Assembly: GCA_034509735.1 (NCBI GenBank)
Contig: JACGWO010000001.1
Span: 15,578,854 to 15,642,853, forward strand
DNA from: Sesamum alatum
Lineage: Eukaryota > Streptophyta > Magnoliopsida > Lamiales > Pedaliaceae
DNA length: 64,000 bases
Direction: 5' to 3'
Below are positions 23,486-35,437 of this stretch, in pieces (position 1 is the stretch's first letter; the number at the start of each line of letters is the position of its first letter). The position numbers and the translations under genes are program-made. The notes below the pieces were generated by a model that was not told the DNA's origin, ran no database searches, and saw only the letters and a list, made by a program, of their open reading frames with translations.

Positions 23486-25224
23486 TATTCCTAAAGGTCA
23501 TAGGTTCGAATCCCTGCAAATTCTTTTTATTGTAACAAACATTCCGCGAGGTCATGGGTTCGAGTCCCTGCGAACTCTTTTTATTATAATAAACATTTCT
23601 AAAGGTCATGGGTTCGAACCCCTGTGAAATTTCTTTATTATAATAAACATTTTTAGAAGTCATGGGTTTGAACCCCTGCGAATTCTTTTTATCATAATAA
23701 ATATTCATAGAGGTCATGAGTTCGAATCAAACATACATTTAATGTTTATTATTATAATAACTAGCATTTGCCCCGTTTGTTGCACCGTGACAAATTTTTT
23801 GTATAAAACTAATTTCGGTCATATTTATTATTTTTAATTTATATTTATGAGAAAAGAAATGTTTCTTAATTTTTTTTCTGAAAAAACCTATCAAATAAAA
23901 AAAATTCTTCTCTCATTGACATTATATCCAAAAAATAACTTTAAAAGATATTGTAAACGCCAATTAATTTTCAAGTGAGATATATTTTTCTCTTCTACTA
24001 TTTTTATAAAATTATGAACCCATCAAAATTATTCAAAATTACTTTGGTATCATTAATTGTTATAATAACTTAATGATTTGTCACCAATAAAATTTCGTCA
24101 CAAAAATATTAAATTATAAATATAAAGATCATCATAGAAATACATAAATTCAGTTGACAAAAGTTATGCGCACAACAGATTAAATAATTCAAGATAAATC
24201 AAGAAAATATAAATGTCATCCATAAGTAGTGAAATTCTTAAATTGTTTTCATGTTATATATATAGATTTATATTAATAAAACACATATAAGTATTTTCTA
24301 TTGATATTCATTATATATAAAATAAATATATTTAATATTCATCATATATACAAATTAAATAAACATATAAATATATTTGAGGACCTACATATTGATATTT
24401 ATGTTATTAGTCATTTGCATTGAAAAAATGCAATACAACTTATGGCGTCATCAAACAATTTGATAGATATCCCTTTGTATATATTTGTTATGATTGTAAA
24501 TACTTTTACGATTTTTATAAACACAAAATTGCTATAATGCACTATTGAAAAACAAAAGATAATTTTTTTAAAAATATTCTTCATTTGAAATTAACTTAAT
24601 TTTAAAAAAAATATAACATATAATTTTAACTAGAATGATTCGTCACCCATAAAATCTCATCGCAAATATATTAAATTATAAATCTAAAGATCATCATAGA
24701 AATACATAAATTTAGTTGACAAAAGTTATGCGTACAAAAAATTAAATAATTAAGGATAAATCCAAAAAATTAAGTCATGTTTTATATATAGCTTTATATT
24801 TATAAGACACATATAAGTATTTTCTATTGATATTCATTATATATAAAATAAATATATTTAATATTCATCATATATACAAATTAAATAAACATATAAATAT
24901 ATTTGAGGACATACATATTGATATTTATGCTATTAGTAATCACCTTTGCATTGAAAAAATGTAATACAACTTATGGCGTCATCAGTCAATTTGATAGATA
25001 TCCCTTTGTATATATTTGTTATGATTGTAAATACTTTTACAATTTTTATAACACAAAATTGCTATAATGCACTATAATTGAAAAACAAAAGATAATTTTA
25101 TTGAAAATATTCTTCATTTGATATTTACTTAATTTAAAAAAAATTATAACATATAATTTTAATTAGAATTAAATTAAACTCGTGCATAGCACGGGTCACA
25201 CACTAGTAGTATTATATATATGGG

Positions 25225-26021
25225 GTAGGCAAAATTGGTTTCATAATTATGAAACTGGCAATTTGAGTATTTTATATTCTAAATATGTAGTGCGCAGTTT
25301 TGGTCCATTCGCTAAAAAATGATCGAAAATTAACAAATTAAATTGATGTTTAAGATTTTGGTGTCCAAATAGACCTCACTTACACAGTTAATATCTTATG
25401 TGGATGTTGATGTGGCAAAGGGCAGGAAAAAGATATTAATTTGGTGTTAAACTATTGTTAAATGCAAATTCTCAAATCATCAAGAAGAAACCCTAAAAAT
25501 TCTCCTTCCCTTTTCTCTCTCTCACTCACTCACCATTTCAAATTTCTCCTCAAATTTGAAAATGATTGCTCTTCAAAATCTCCCATCTCCTAATCCCTTA
25601 CTCATATACTGCAATTTTCAGTTTTTTTTTTCTCAAGAATCTTCACCATGAGGCAACCCAAACGGGGTGAAGATTTTCCGTCGTCTAGCTTCGATCCAAA
25701 GTCGTCCCACAACGGTTTTCTCGAGCAAATGCTCTCCTCCGTGCCTTCCTGCGCCGGCTCTTTCCCCTAGGCCGAAGACTAGGTGGCTCCGAGTATGGTG
25801 GGGAACTGGAGGAGCCGTTAGCGGCGATGTTGCCCGGAAGAACCAAAAAGTTGAGCCCAGTTGGCAGTCGGAGTCCTAATTCCTAATTGTCCGAGTAATG
25901 TTGGCTGGAAAGACCAAAAGTGCCACCAATTTGGAACGTACATGACTAAAATAATCAGTCTAATACTTTCGGAACTAATTTTGCCACCTCCTTAAATACA
26001 AGACCAATTTTACATTTTGCC
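25225..26021. mobile_element. Possible Pack-type element with a captured gene fragment
   Basis: Ends of GGCAAAATT type face each other (GGCAAAATTGGTTTC at about 25228, CATTTTGCC at about 26013), but I find no matching target duplication. Between them lies GC-richer sequence at 25560-25880 with a short open frame from an ATG at 25648. It reads SSFDPKSSHNGFLEQMLSSV before stop codons and resembles the N-terminal part of some plant bHLH factors. It is a fragment only, and the element boundary is tentative. Confidence 0.4.
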
Positions 26022-26310
26022 TAAATTGAGTGTGTAAGGCTAATGTTGAACTTAAGTACACCATGTCTTTCTAATTTATTTTAACGCTTTATTGCCCGCC
26101 AACAAATAGAAAAAAAACATAAGAATTGCTTAGTTTAAAAATAAGAAAATGTCAATTTGGAGATGATATGATAAATTGAAAAAAAAAAAAAAAGGTTAAT
26201 TTAGACATTTTTGCATGTCTAAAGTGGGTGAATAGTCGAAAGAAACTCTACCACTCACACATGGGTGAGTGAATCACACTTTTCGTTAAAATTTAACGAA
26301 ATGAGACTTT

Positions 26311-26540
26311 TTTTAATTTTTTAAAAATCTGAAATTTTTTATTTTTTCAAAATCTGGAAATTTAAATTTTTTAAAATCTGGAATTCTGAATATTTTAAAA
26401 ATCTGGAATTTTGAATTTTTTAAAAATCTGGAAAATTTAATTTTTTAAAATATGGAATTTTTAATTTTTTAAAAATATGGAATTTTTAATTTTTTAAAAA
26501 TATGGAAATTTGAATTTTTTTAAAAAATTCAAATAATTAA
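26311..26540. repeat. AT-rich minisatellite of about 28-30 bp units
   Basis: About eight imperfect copies of AAAATCTGGAATTTTGAATT and TTTTTAA occur in tandem, drifting to AAATATGGAATTTTTAATT. The tract lies just left of the CACTA gene and is non-coding. Confidence 0.8.
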
Positions 26541-26701
26541 AAATATGATAATTTGAAGGAATCAGTGCAATTTTAGGGTAAAATTATGGTATTTAGTATA
26601 AATATGTACAGTTGTAGAGTTTAGTTTGCATATATACATTAAATAAATTAGAAAATCTTCATTATTGAAATAAATTGATACTTACATGTATTTTTTTAGA
26701 T

Positions 26702-28285
26702 AATGTCCGGTCGGGATTTTCCCCCTTGAGGAGGTGGACGTGGCCATGGTCGTGGTCGTGGTCGTGGCCGCGGTCGCGGCGAACCGGCTATACCGCCGGT
26801 CGGTGTTGCTTCCCAGGATGGGGAAGCAGTGTTCCCACCACCACCACCATCACCACCATCGGCAGAGCAGGCACCCGCACCACCTGTGCCGGATTAGCAG
26901 CCCGGTGCATCTACCGCTGCGCTGGATCAACAACCCGGACCATCCACTACTACACCGGCGGTCAATCCGGCCCGTCCATGGGCTGCCCCACCACCACCAC
27001 CCCCACCACTCGCACCACCATCCGCGCGCCAGTACATCACACTCGCCGATGTGAGGTACAATTTATGTTTTTAAATTTTTTTTTGTAATTTAAATTAATA
27101 TTTTTATGACATACTAATTATTTTATAATTTCAGTCGTGATCGAAAGATCCACGAGCGCATGTACGCGGTCGTGCAAGGACACTATCCCCATCCTTGGGG
27201 CAGTTTGCGCAAGGTGACGCCAGAGCACCAACATTTCTGGTTTGAGAGTTTGAAGGTAACAGCAATTAATTTTTGTTTTTAAATATTTTAACAATCTAAG
27301 TTAATATATATTTGTATATATTTTTTAATATAGATGATGTACTGGTGGGATGCCGACGACGAGTCGATGTTCAAGATCTTCCATGTTTGGATGGGGAAGT
27401 TCCTGAGGAAGAAGTTCGTCCTCCCCAGACAGTCCCTGCAGAAGCCTCTATGGCTGGCGAACGAGGTCTGGCGGCAGCTCCTCCTGTACTGGGATTCTCC
27501 GGAGTTCAAGCAGGAGTGCGAGAAGAACAAGGCGAATCGGAACGCCAACCCAGCCGCATCCACTACTGTGTACCCCGGGGGATCTGTCTCCTTCGGTATG
27601 CACAAGCGGAAAATGGTAAGATATCTAATGTTATTTCAATTATTTATTACTATTAAATTAAAATTGTAATAACTGTTTCCCATTTCTTTTTACAGGAGGA
27701 GCAGCTCGGCCGGCCAGTGAAGCAGATGGAGTTACTCTCCATATGCTACAAGAAGAAGGCCGACGGCGGCTGGAGCAGGTCGAGGGCAGCGGAGGTGGCG
27801 GTAAGTGTAATTAATACATTCTAATTTATTTTTTTAAATATTTGAAAATTTTCTAATTTATTATAATTATTTTTGCAGGAGATGTTCCAGAAGATGATGG
27901 AGGATCATCAGTCTCAGGCCCCGTGCAACCCTGAGGATCCTGCTTCCGAATCAGAGGGTTCGGTGGCGCAGACCGAGCAGTAGATGTGGCTCACTAGCGT
28001 CGGGGCCAAGAATAAGGGCTGGGTATTTGGTCTTGGTTCTGAGGCCCTGGGGCTCAGCCAGACCGTTACCCCGCCACCACCACCGTCACCGCCCGCGCCA
28101 GAGCCAGCGCCTTCGTCAAACGTGGAGGGTCGGTTGGGCCGCCTCGAGGAGATGATGTCGGACCTGATGGGCATAGTGAAGGACATGCAGACCAGTCGCT
28201 CGGCGCCGGCCCGTCACCGCCTCCTAGAGACCCCACCCGTCCAAACATTGACGAGATGGACGAGGCCGATGGGGACGAAGAGTAA
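26702..28285 (+). pseudogene. CACTA (En/Spm) second-ORF protein, plant Ptta/En/Spm family, degraded
   Basis: Five exons (26702-27055, 27135-27255, 27334-27615, 27696-27800, 27879-28285) have GT-AG borders. The N-terminal exon is Gly/Arg- then Pro-rich. The core reads KIFHVWMGKFLRKKFVLPRQ, WLANEVWRQLLLYWDSPEFK and KKKADGGWSRSRAAEVA. The tail has GWVFGLGSEALG and a short coiled-coil-like LGRLEEMMSDLMGIVKDMQ. There are three in-frame stops: a TGA near 26726, a TAG near 26894, and a TAG at 27980-27982. The acidic end NIDEMDEADGDEE is reached only after a frameshift near 28210. In intact CACTA elements this type of gene accompanies the TNP2 transposase, which is absent here. Confidence 0.75.
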
Positions 28286-28465
28286 ATTATATATTTTTTT
28301 TTATTTTTTGTAATCAAATCGGATAATATTCGTATTTAATATAATTTTTATTTCTAAATTATGCATTTTTTCATATTTAAATATTAATTATATAATCAAA
28401 ATATTATTATTAATTTAATTTATATTTAAATGATAAAAACTATTAATATAAAAAAAAAGTCATTA

Positions 28466-29177
28466 TTTAGGAACGGTACTTTAGACGGTTCGTAATCGCA
28501 ACTCACCGTTCCTATATTTGAGTTTTTCAAAAGACTTACCGTTCCCAATGCTGATGAAATAACCATTCCAACTGTACACGTTAACCGTTCCTAAAGACGG
28601 AACCTACCGTGCCTAATTGTATTCCAAAATCAATCATTTCGTGGTTAGGCTTTCGTTCTAAAGACAATACCAAAAATCGGTCCAAAATGTTATTCCAAAG
28701 TTAGAGTGCAAACATCGTTCCTAAATGTCGCGACAAAATATATTCCAGTTACCGGTCCTAATGTCTACAACTAACCGTTCCTATATGTATTCCAGACACC
28801 ATGCTAAATTTTATCTACAACATAAGCGGACTATTCTAAAAAAAGTTCTAAAGACCGTTCCTAATTGCGCGATTTAGTTTCGATTCTACCGTTCCTAATG
28901 TTTATAAAGTGTTCCAAATGCAAAAAAATTAAAATTATACGTACAAAGGTAATTAGGAATGGTAGAACCAAATGGTGCCAAACACATTTCTCAAATAGGA
29001 ACGGTAATCTCGGTACCGTTCCTAATAATTAGGATCGTCTCTTATTGTCACGGATAGCCTCTCGTTTCTCAACCGTTCTTAATTGCAGTCCAAAAAGTTC
29101 AAGTGAAGTATTTACCGTTCCAAATAATAAAAAAAACGTTCCTGTTACCGTCCCAATTCCCAATTTTTTTTGTAGTG
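28466..29177 (+). mobile_element. 3' end of a CACTA transposon with subterminal ACCGTTCCTAA repeats
   Basis: At least a dozen copies of ACCGTTCCTAA or its complement, with variants, fill 28469-29150. They end at TTTTTTTTGTAGTG (29164-29177), the reverse complement of the CACTACAA terminus. I found no left CACTA end, so the element is 5'-truncated. Confidence 0.85.
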
Positions 29178-30159
29178 CGAGCATATTATTATGTCTTTTA
29201 AGTCTCATATGTACTGTTCACGTGAGACCTGTAATTAATATCACCAACTATAATTTATTCAAATTCAGAGTTTCTTACGTGCGAAAAGTTAAAAAAATAA
29301 ATAAAGAGCATACATAAAAGCATAAAAAAAAAAAAATAAATGAGCTTGGGAATATAAATACCCATCACTATCAAATATCAGTTCATCAATTTAATTGTAA
29401 AGGGAGCATAAAAGTAAACATAGTAACAGAACAAAAGCATCCTGACTCAAAAGTTTGGTGTATGAAAACTCCTTTCTTCCATAACGGAATTCATCAACAC
29501 CCCCAAAATTCTGCCTTCTTCACCTTTGATATGCTCTCCAGCACACCAGATGGTGACACGTGCCCCATCACTGTCACCCTCTGGCTCTCTAGATCAATGC
29601 TGAATGACGTCACCCCTTCAATATTTCAATCCACATTTTAAGGGTAAATTCAAAAAAACAAAAATGAAAATAGTAATCTTGAGGAATTAACCAACTTTAT
29701 CTAAATTTAAAAGAAAATTATTATATGTTCTTGGAGCTTATAAAATCTTTTATTTAATACAGGTGTATAAAATATTTTCTTAGAAGTGAACAGTGGACTT
29801 ATATATATATGAGATGAAATATAAGACATGACATTATTTTATAATAAACTTGTCGAAAAATATTTAAAAGATTTTCAACCTTTTTTTATTTATATTTTTC
29901 TTTCTTGTAACCAATAAATGCATTTTTATGACAAACCCAAAAATCATAATACTATCAAATCACTTTTATTTTACTGTTACAGAATCAAATTTTTGCATTG
30001 GACCCTAAAGTTTCTCATAAATGATGTAAGAATTTGTACATAATCTATTATATTATCTATTAATATATATATTTGAAGGAAGTCTTTGACTTCAATAGTT
30101 CAATTTTGACCAAAATTCTAATTTTCTAGAATTTTAAATTTTTTTATTATACAAAATAT

Positions 30160-30532
30160 TGATAGATGTCAGGGGTTCGAACCCCTGCGAGTTCTTTTTA
30201 TTATAATATATATTCCTAGAGGTCATGGGTTCGAACCCCTACGAATTATTTTTATTATAATAAATATTTCTAAAGGTCATGGGTTCGAACCCCTGTGAAT
30301 TCTTTTTATCATAATAAATATTCTTAGAGGTCATGGGTTCGAACCCCTTTGAATTCTTTTTATCATAATAAATATTCTTAGAGGTCATGGGTTCGAACCC
30401 CTTTGAATTCTTTTTATTATAATAAATACTCCTAAACATCATGAATTCGAACCCCTGCAAATTCTTTTATTATAATAAATATTCCTAGAGGTCATGAGTT
30501 CAAACCCTTGCGAATTCTTTTATTATAATAAA
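30160..30532 (+). repeat. 54-bp array in Helitron C
   Basis: About seven units; two neighbouring units at 30306-30413 are virtually identical, which implies recent duplication. The T-arm-like GGGTTCGAACCCC core is intact in most. Confidence 0.9.
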
Positions 30533-31010
30533 CTAGAAACCGTGACACGTAATACTTGCGCACATAATTTTTAATAAAACTTAGATTTTATTGAATCTCA
30601 TAACTTATTCCAGTATCTTAAAATTTATTATTGCCTTACGACTTCACATATAAAAACTGTTTAATAATGTTTTCTAATGTATTGATTATCAATACAATAT
30701 TTTACTGAAATTAAATTAAAAATTAAAACTTTTTAGAATATGTGTTATATTGTCAATGACGATTATAATTACATGCAACACAAATGCTAATATGTTATTT
30801 TTATTTCAATTAACAATAAACTTAAACAAAATGGGAGTAAATTTTAATTTTTGAGTACATGTAATTGCATGGAATTAATTTTTCAAAGGAACTTAATTGA
30901 ATAAAGTTGGGAAGTTGAAGGGCATTTTTGGAATTCCAATAATTTAGTGTAGTGGTATAAAAATTTTCACTTTATGTCTATAAAACCCATTCTCTTTATA
31001 ATAGTATAGA
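30533..31010 (-). mobile_element. Short Helitron on the minus strand (478 bp)
   Basis: On the minus strand it begins TCTATACTATTATAAAGAG (from 31010) and ends CGTGTCACGGTTTCTAG (at 30533). Excision rejoins the array unit as AATAAA/TATTCCTAG, so insertion was between A and T with no duplication. Confidence 0.82.
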
Positions 31011-34000
31011 TATTCCTAGAGGTCATCGATTCGAACCCCTGCTTGATTTTTAATTTATTATCTTAATTTGCTTTGATAGTCCTGTATATGTGATTTTTCT
31101 GTGTTGATAGGATCTTCAAGTCCACAAGAAACAAAAAAGAAAAAAAGAAAATTACTCGAGTAGGTATGAAAAAATTTCAATTGGTTGATATTTTTAATTT
31201 TTATATTATCTTATTTCTACACGTGTACAAAGCGCAATATATATGTATAGATATCAATAGATTACAGATAATTATTATTATTATATTAACTAGCATTTTG
31301 CCTGTGCATTGCACGGTGACAAACCTTTTGTATAAAACTAATTTCGGTCATATTTATTAATTTTAATTTATATTATTAGAAAAAAATATTTTTTTTATTT
31401 TTCCTGAAAAAACCTATCAAATAAAAAATTATTCTCTCATTCACATTATATCCGAAAAATAACTTTAAACGATATTGTAAACGCCAACTTGATTTTCAAG
31501 TGATATTATTTTTCTCTTCTAATATTTTTATAAAAATCTAAATCCATCAAAATTATTCAAAATTAATTTGGTATCATTAATTGGTATAATCATTTTTTAG
31601 TTGACAAAAGTTATGCGCACAATGAATTAAACAATTCAGGATAAATCAAAGGAAATATAAATGTCATCCACAAAATTGTAAAAATATGAATATCAATAAA
31701 ATATAAAAAAATTTACCAAGATACATTTTGAAAATCAATTGTATAATTTTGACCGCATAATAATTTTCTATTATAACCGTATGTTATCTTTACATGCATG
31801 ATTAATGACAAATGAACTCAAGATCCAAATTCTAGAATTTTGTTATTTAATCATTGATGTAAGATGCTATTTAAAGGTAGTTAAAAAAAAAAAAAAAGAT
31901 CCATTGCATATTCAAAATGATGTGAGTCATACTACATGTTCATTTGTCAATTTAATATATAGTTTCAGTAAAAATTTGATATGGTAAATTTGTATAAGTA
32001 TGTAAATGACTTTATATAGCATTGCATAAATAGTGAAATTCTTAAATTGTTTTCATGTTATATATAGCTTTATATTAATAAGACACATATAAGTATTTTC
32101 TATTGATATTCATTATAGGTACAAATTAAATAAACATATAAATATATTTGAGGACATACATGTTGATATTTATGTTATTATTAATCTCCTTTGCATTAAA
32201 AAAATGCAATACATATATGAAGTGGTCTTTGACTTTATCCTTCAATTTTGACCAAATTCTCAATTTTTAGAATTTTGAACTATTTAATTATCTAGAAAAT
32301 ATCTAATTGGTTGCTTTAATTTTAGCAAGAATTATTATTTTTAAGAAAAATAGTTAATGAAAAACGAAATCCATAAATTTTTCATGAAAAAATTGAATTT
32401 ATTGGTTTAATTTTAGTAGAAATTCTAATTTCGTCTTTTTAAAAAATTCAATTACTAAACTAAACCCCTAAAATTTTGCAAAATTTGCATGGAAAATTCT
32501 AATGATTGGTTTAATTTTGATAGGAATGTTAATTAATTTCTTTTTAAAAAAGTTTAGTTACTAAAATAGATCCTAAAATTTTGCATGAAAACAAGAAACT
32601 CTCATCAGGATATTTAAGGAACACCAAAAATAAACAATAATTAACAAAATTTGCTCAAAATTTTATAATGCACCAAAAGCAACCCATTGTCCATCATTAT
32701 AAATCCACAAATTATTTTTCTTGGTTTCACTCATCACGCTCAACTTTTTTAACCATGAATGAAGGTTTTCTTTTGAGATGCATGTTAGTTAGCTACATCA
32801 TTAGTGATATGTATACTTTTTTGTATGATAATAGCAAATTGTTTTATATGAAAAATATGTTCTTATTTTTTTCTTTCTAAATCTATTTAGACTTCACCTT
32901 TTATTATTAGGATTTTTATTTTTATATGTTATTTTTCCTCTTTGTGATTTCATGTTGTATTCAATTAAAGTTTGGAGTAATTTATCATAATGATCAATTA
33001 ATTCTGTTGATGATTTGTTCTTTATACTCACTCAAACTATTCTTTTCATTTGTAACAATAATTTTTTTAATAATTCAGTCATATATTATCACATGCTTTA
33101 ATTTTTCCTTTCATACTTAATATGAGTATTTTTTAAATTTTTTATTACTTTTTAAAGTCTATTTTCTTTAATTATTTTTTATAGTGCTCGATGATCTAGC
33201 TATTATTTGCATAGTTTTATTTTTTCAGTTGGCATATGTGTCTTGATCTTTTGACTTTTTTTTTTTTTATGTTTTTCCACAATACAAAGACATTTACTCA
33301 TTGGTTCTCATAGTTTTCATATAAATTCATTTTTTTTGTTCTATTTTTTCTTTTTCTTAAAGCTATATAATTTATGTAATTATCCTTATGTGATTATTAT
33401 TTTTCTTCTTCTTTTTACCTTTTATTTTCTTACAGTGGGGCGTGAGATATTTATTCTATTTTTTGCTTAAATAAAAATAAATTTTGAGAGTTACAATCTC
33501 ACTTTCATATATGTTCACTTTTTTAATTTTTATTTTTGATTGATTTAGATATTAAGGAGATTAATTAATATGACTAAAATAGACTTACTTTTGTAGTACA
33601 TATATTCACTCTTTCCTCATCGACTAATATTATTTATCAAAATGCTTATATTGCGTTCTGTATTTTTGTTATTTTTGAATTATAAAAAATGAATACATTA
33701 TGTGAGAATATGAGTGATTAGTCGATATTTTACTATTTGTTTCAATTATTTTTTCCTTTTTTTTGTTTTTCTTATTTTGATTTCCACTGAATTTGTGTAA
33801 TATGATTCAGAATTTTCAATAATATTGTGGGATCGACCTATTTAATCTTATTACTTTTCTAAATCATCTATTGGATTTTGTGCGACAAATTCTATGTTTG
33901 ATTTTGAACGAGTTAATGATGTAAGCTACTAAATGCATGTGATCATGATAACTAATGTTTTATTTTCCATCTTAAGAGTTGAATTGTGTATATTGATATT

Positions 34001-35173
34001 AGCATTTAATAATTTTTTTGTTGCACTTGGAGGATAGTAACATTGTTTGTATAATCATAAGTAAGGTAAGCATTTTTTCAGAAAATTTTGAGTTTTTATT
34101 AAGTAACAATTTATCCCTTTTGTATCATTTCAAAATTCTAGATTTCAATTTGAATAAAGCCCATCAATATTTGTCACTAATTAAATATGAAGGAATGAGA
34201 CATATTATCAACAAAATTTTGTTACACCAATTTGAAAGTGAGTATTTATATTGATATTTACACTAATTATAATAGTATAACAATATTGATCATACAATTG
34301 AGTCATTGACTCTATTCGACATATTTATATTCATATATGTATCTATATTCATACTACACATTTACACTATATGAACTATTTGACATATCCATATGTAATA
34401 TTTTTAGTACATCTTATACAATATCTGTAATTTCAATCAATTTGATATTTGGATCGATTTTGAAAATTATATTATAAATTTTAGATGGTGTATTGGTTTG
34501 TTATTGAACTCACGTTTAAGTTTTTTTTGGGAACTTTTCTTATGAAGATGGTTATTATTATTTAATGTATATGTATGAATAAAGCTAATTTTATCTATAT
34601 ATATTCATATATATTCTTTTAATTGTAAATTTTATTTATCGATCCATGAAAATTGAAATAAAATTTAATTTTGTTTAAAACATTTCTTTATTTAAATTTT
34701 TTGAAATTATATTTTGATAAAATATAATTTTAATCATTATTAAATCAAGTCCGTGCATAGCACGGGTCACACACTAGTAATATATATATTTGAAGGAAGT
34801 ATTTTGACCAAATCCTTCAATTTTGACCAAATGGTGAATTCTTAGATTTTAGAATTTTTTTTAATTGTAAAATGCTTTAGTTGGTAGGTTAACATTAATA
34901 GCAAGCATTAATGCAATGTTAATAATTTCCATTTATTTGATCTCTTTAAATTACATCCCCTATTTTTCATTATATTTTATGAATTTAAAAATATCGATTC
35001 TAATATATGTATATATATATATATTCCCACCCCCTAATATATATTTGTGGTAATGATTACTTCCATTTTAGTTTCTAAATGAGTTTTATGTTAAAATAAT
35101 TAACTTCTGATTAAAACTTACCATAAGTAATCATATATTTTTAATATTAATTACCCCCCCCCCCCAAGATCAA

Positions 35174-35174
<1 letters not shown>

Positions 35175-35225
<51 letters not shown>
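35175..35225. repeat. (ATA)n microsatellite after a C9-C10 run
   Basis: A tract of cytosines at about 35155-35165 is followed by about 16 ATA repeats. Confidence 0.95.
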
Positions 35226-35227
<2 letters not shown>

Positions 35228-35437
35228 GAACTATGAATATCATGATTTTAGTAGTTGGTGTCTATTTTTGTTTTCTTGCAATTGAGAAGATACATATACA
35301 ACTATTTAATTATGTAAAAAATGCATGAATAAATAAAAAATTAATAATTTGAAATCATTGAATCAAAATTACTTTTACTTAATTACTTTTTTTTATTAAA
35401 TATAATTTATTAATCTGTACATATTTTCTAGCAGTAA

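Larger units (their letters stand above)
21370..23745 (+). repeat. 54-bp array in Helitron B (interrupted)
   Basis: The unit is the same as in the first array, at 21370-22078, 23185-23203 and 23486-23745. It is interrupted by the long-TIR element (22079-23184) and a small Helitron (23204-23485). Units differ by several per cent and carry small indels. Confidence 0.88.
20671..25206 (+). mobile_element. Helitron-like element B, split near its 5' end by a nested Helitron
   Basis: The 5' end TCTATTCTATTAA lies at 20671-20683 and resumes at 21295 with TATATATATTTGAAGGCAGT; joined, these form the family 5' terminus. The 3' end has the hairpin CGTGCATAGCACG, then GGTCACACACTAG ending at 25206 and followed by T. 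Inside are an array (21370-23745) interrupted by a long-TIR element and a short minus-strand Helitron, then a CTAGCA-starting segment at 23762. There is no coding capacity. Confidence 0.7.
30056..34777 (+). mobile_element. Helitron-like element C
   Basis: The 5' end TCTATTAATATATATATTTG follows an A. A 54-bp array occupies 30160-30532, with one more unit at 31011-31045. A CTAGCA-starting segment begins at 31290. The 3' hairpin CCGTGCATAGCACGG with GTCACACACTAG ends at 34777 and is followed by T. The body 32200-34700 is AT-rich with no recognisable protein. Confidence 0.75.

Noticed and set aside
26675..27088. Trp/Arg-rich and His-rich frames over the first CACTA exon
   Set aside because: They are alternative frames of a simple GGT/CGT and CCA repeat. 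The frame that splices on to the later exons is Gly/Arg- and Pro-rich.
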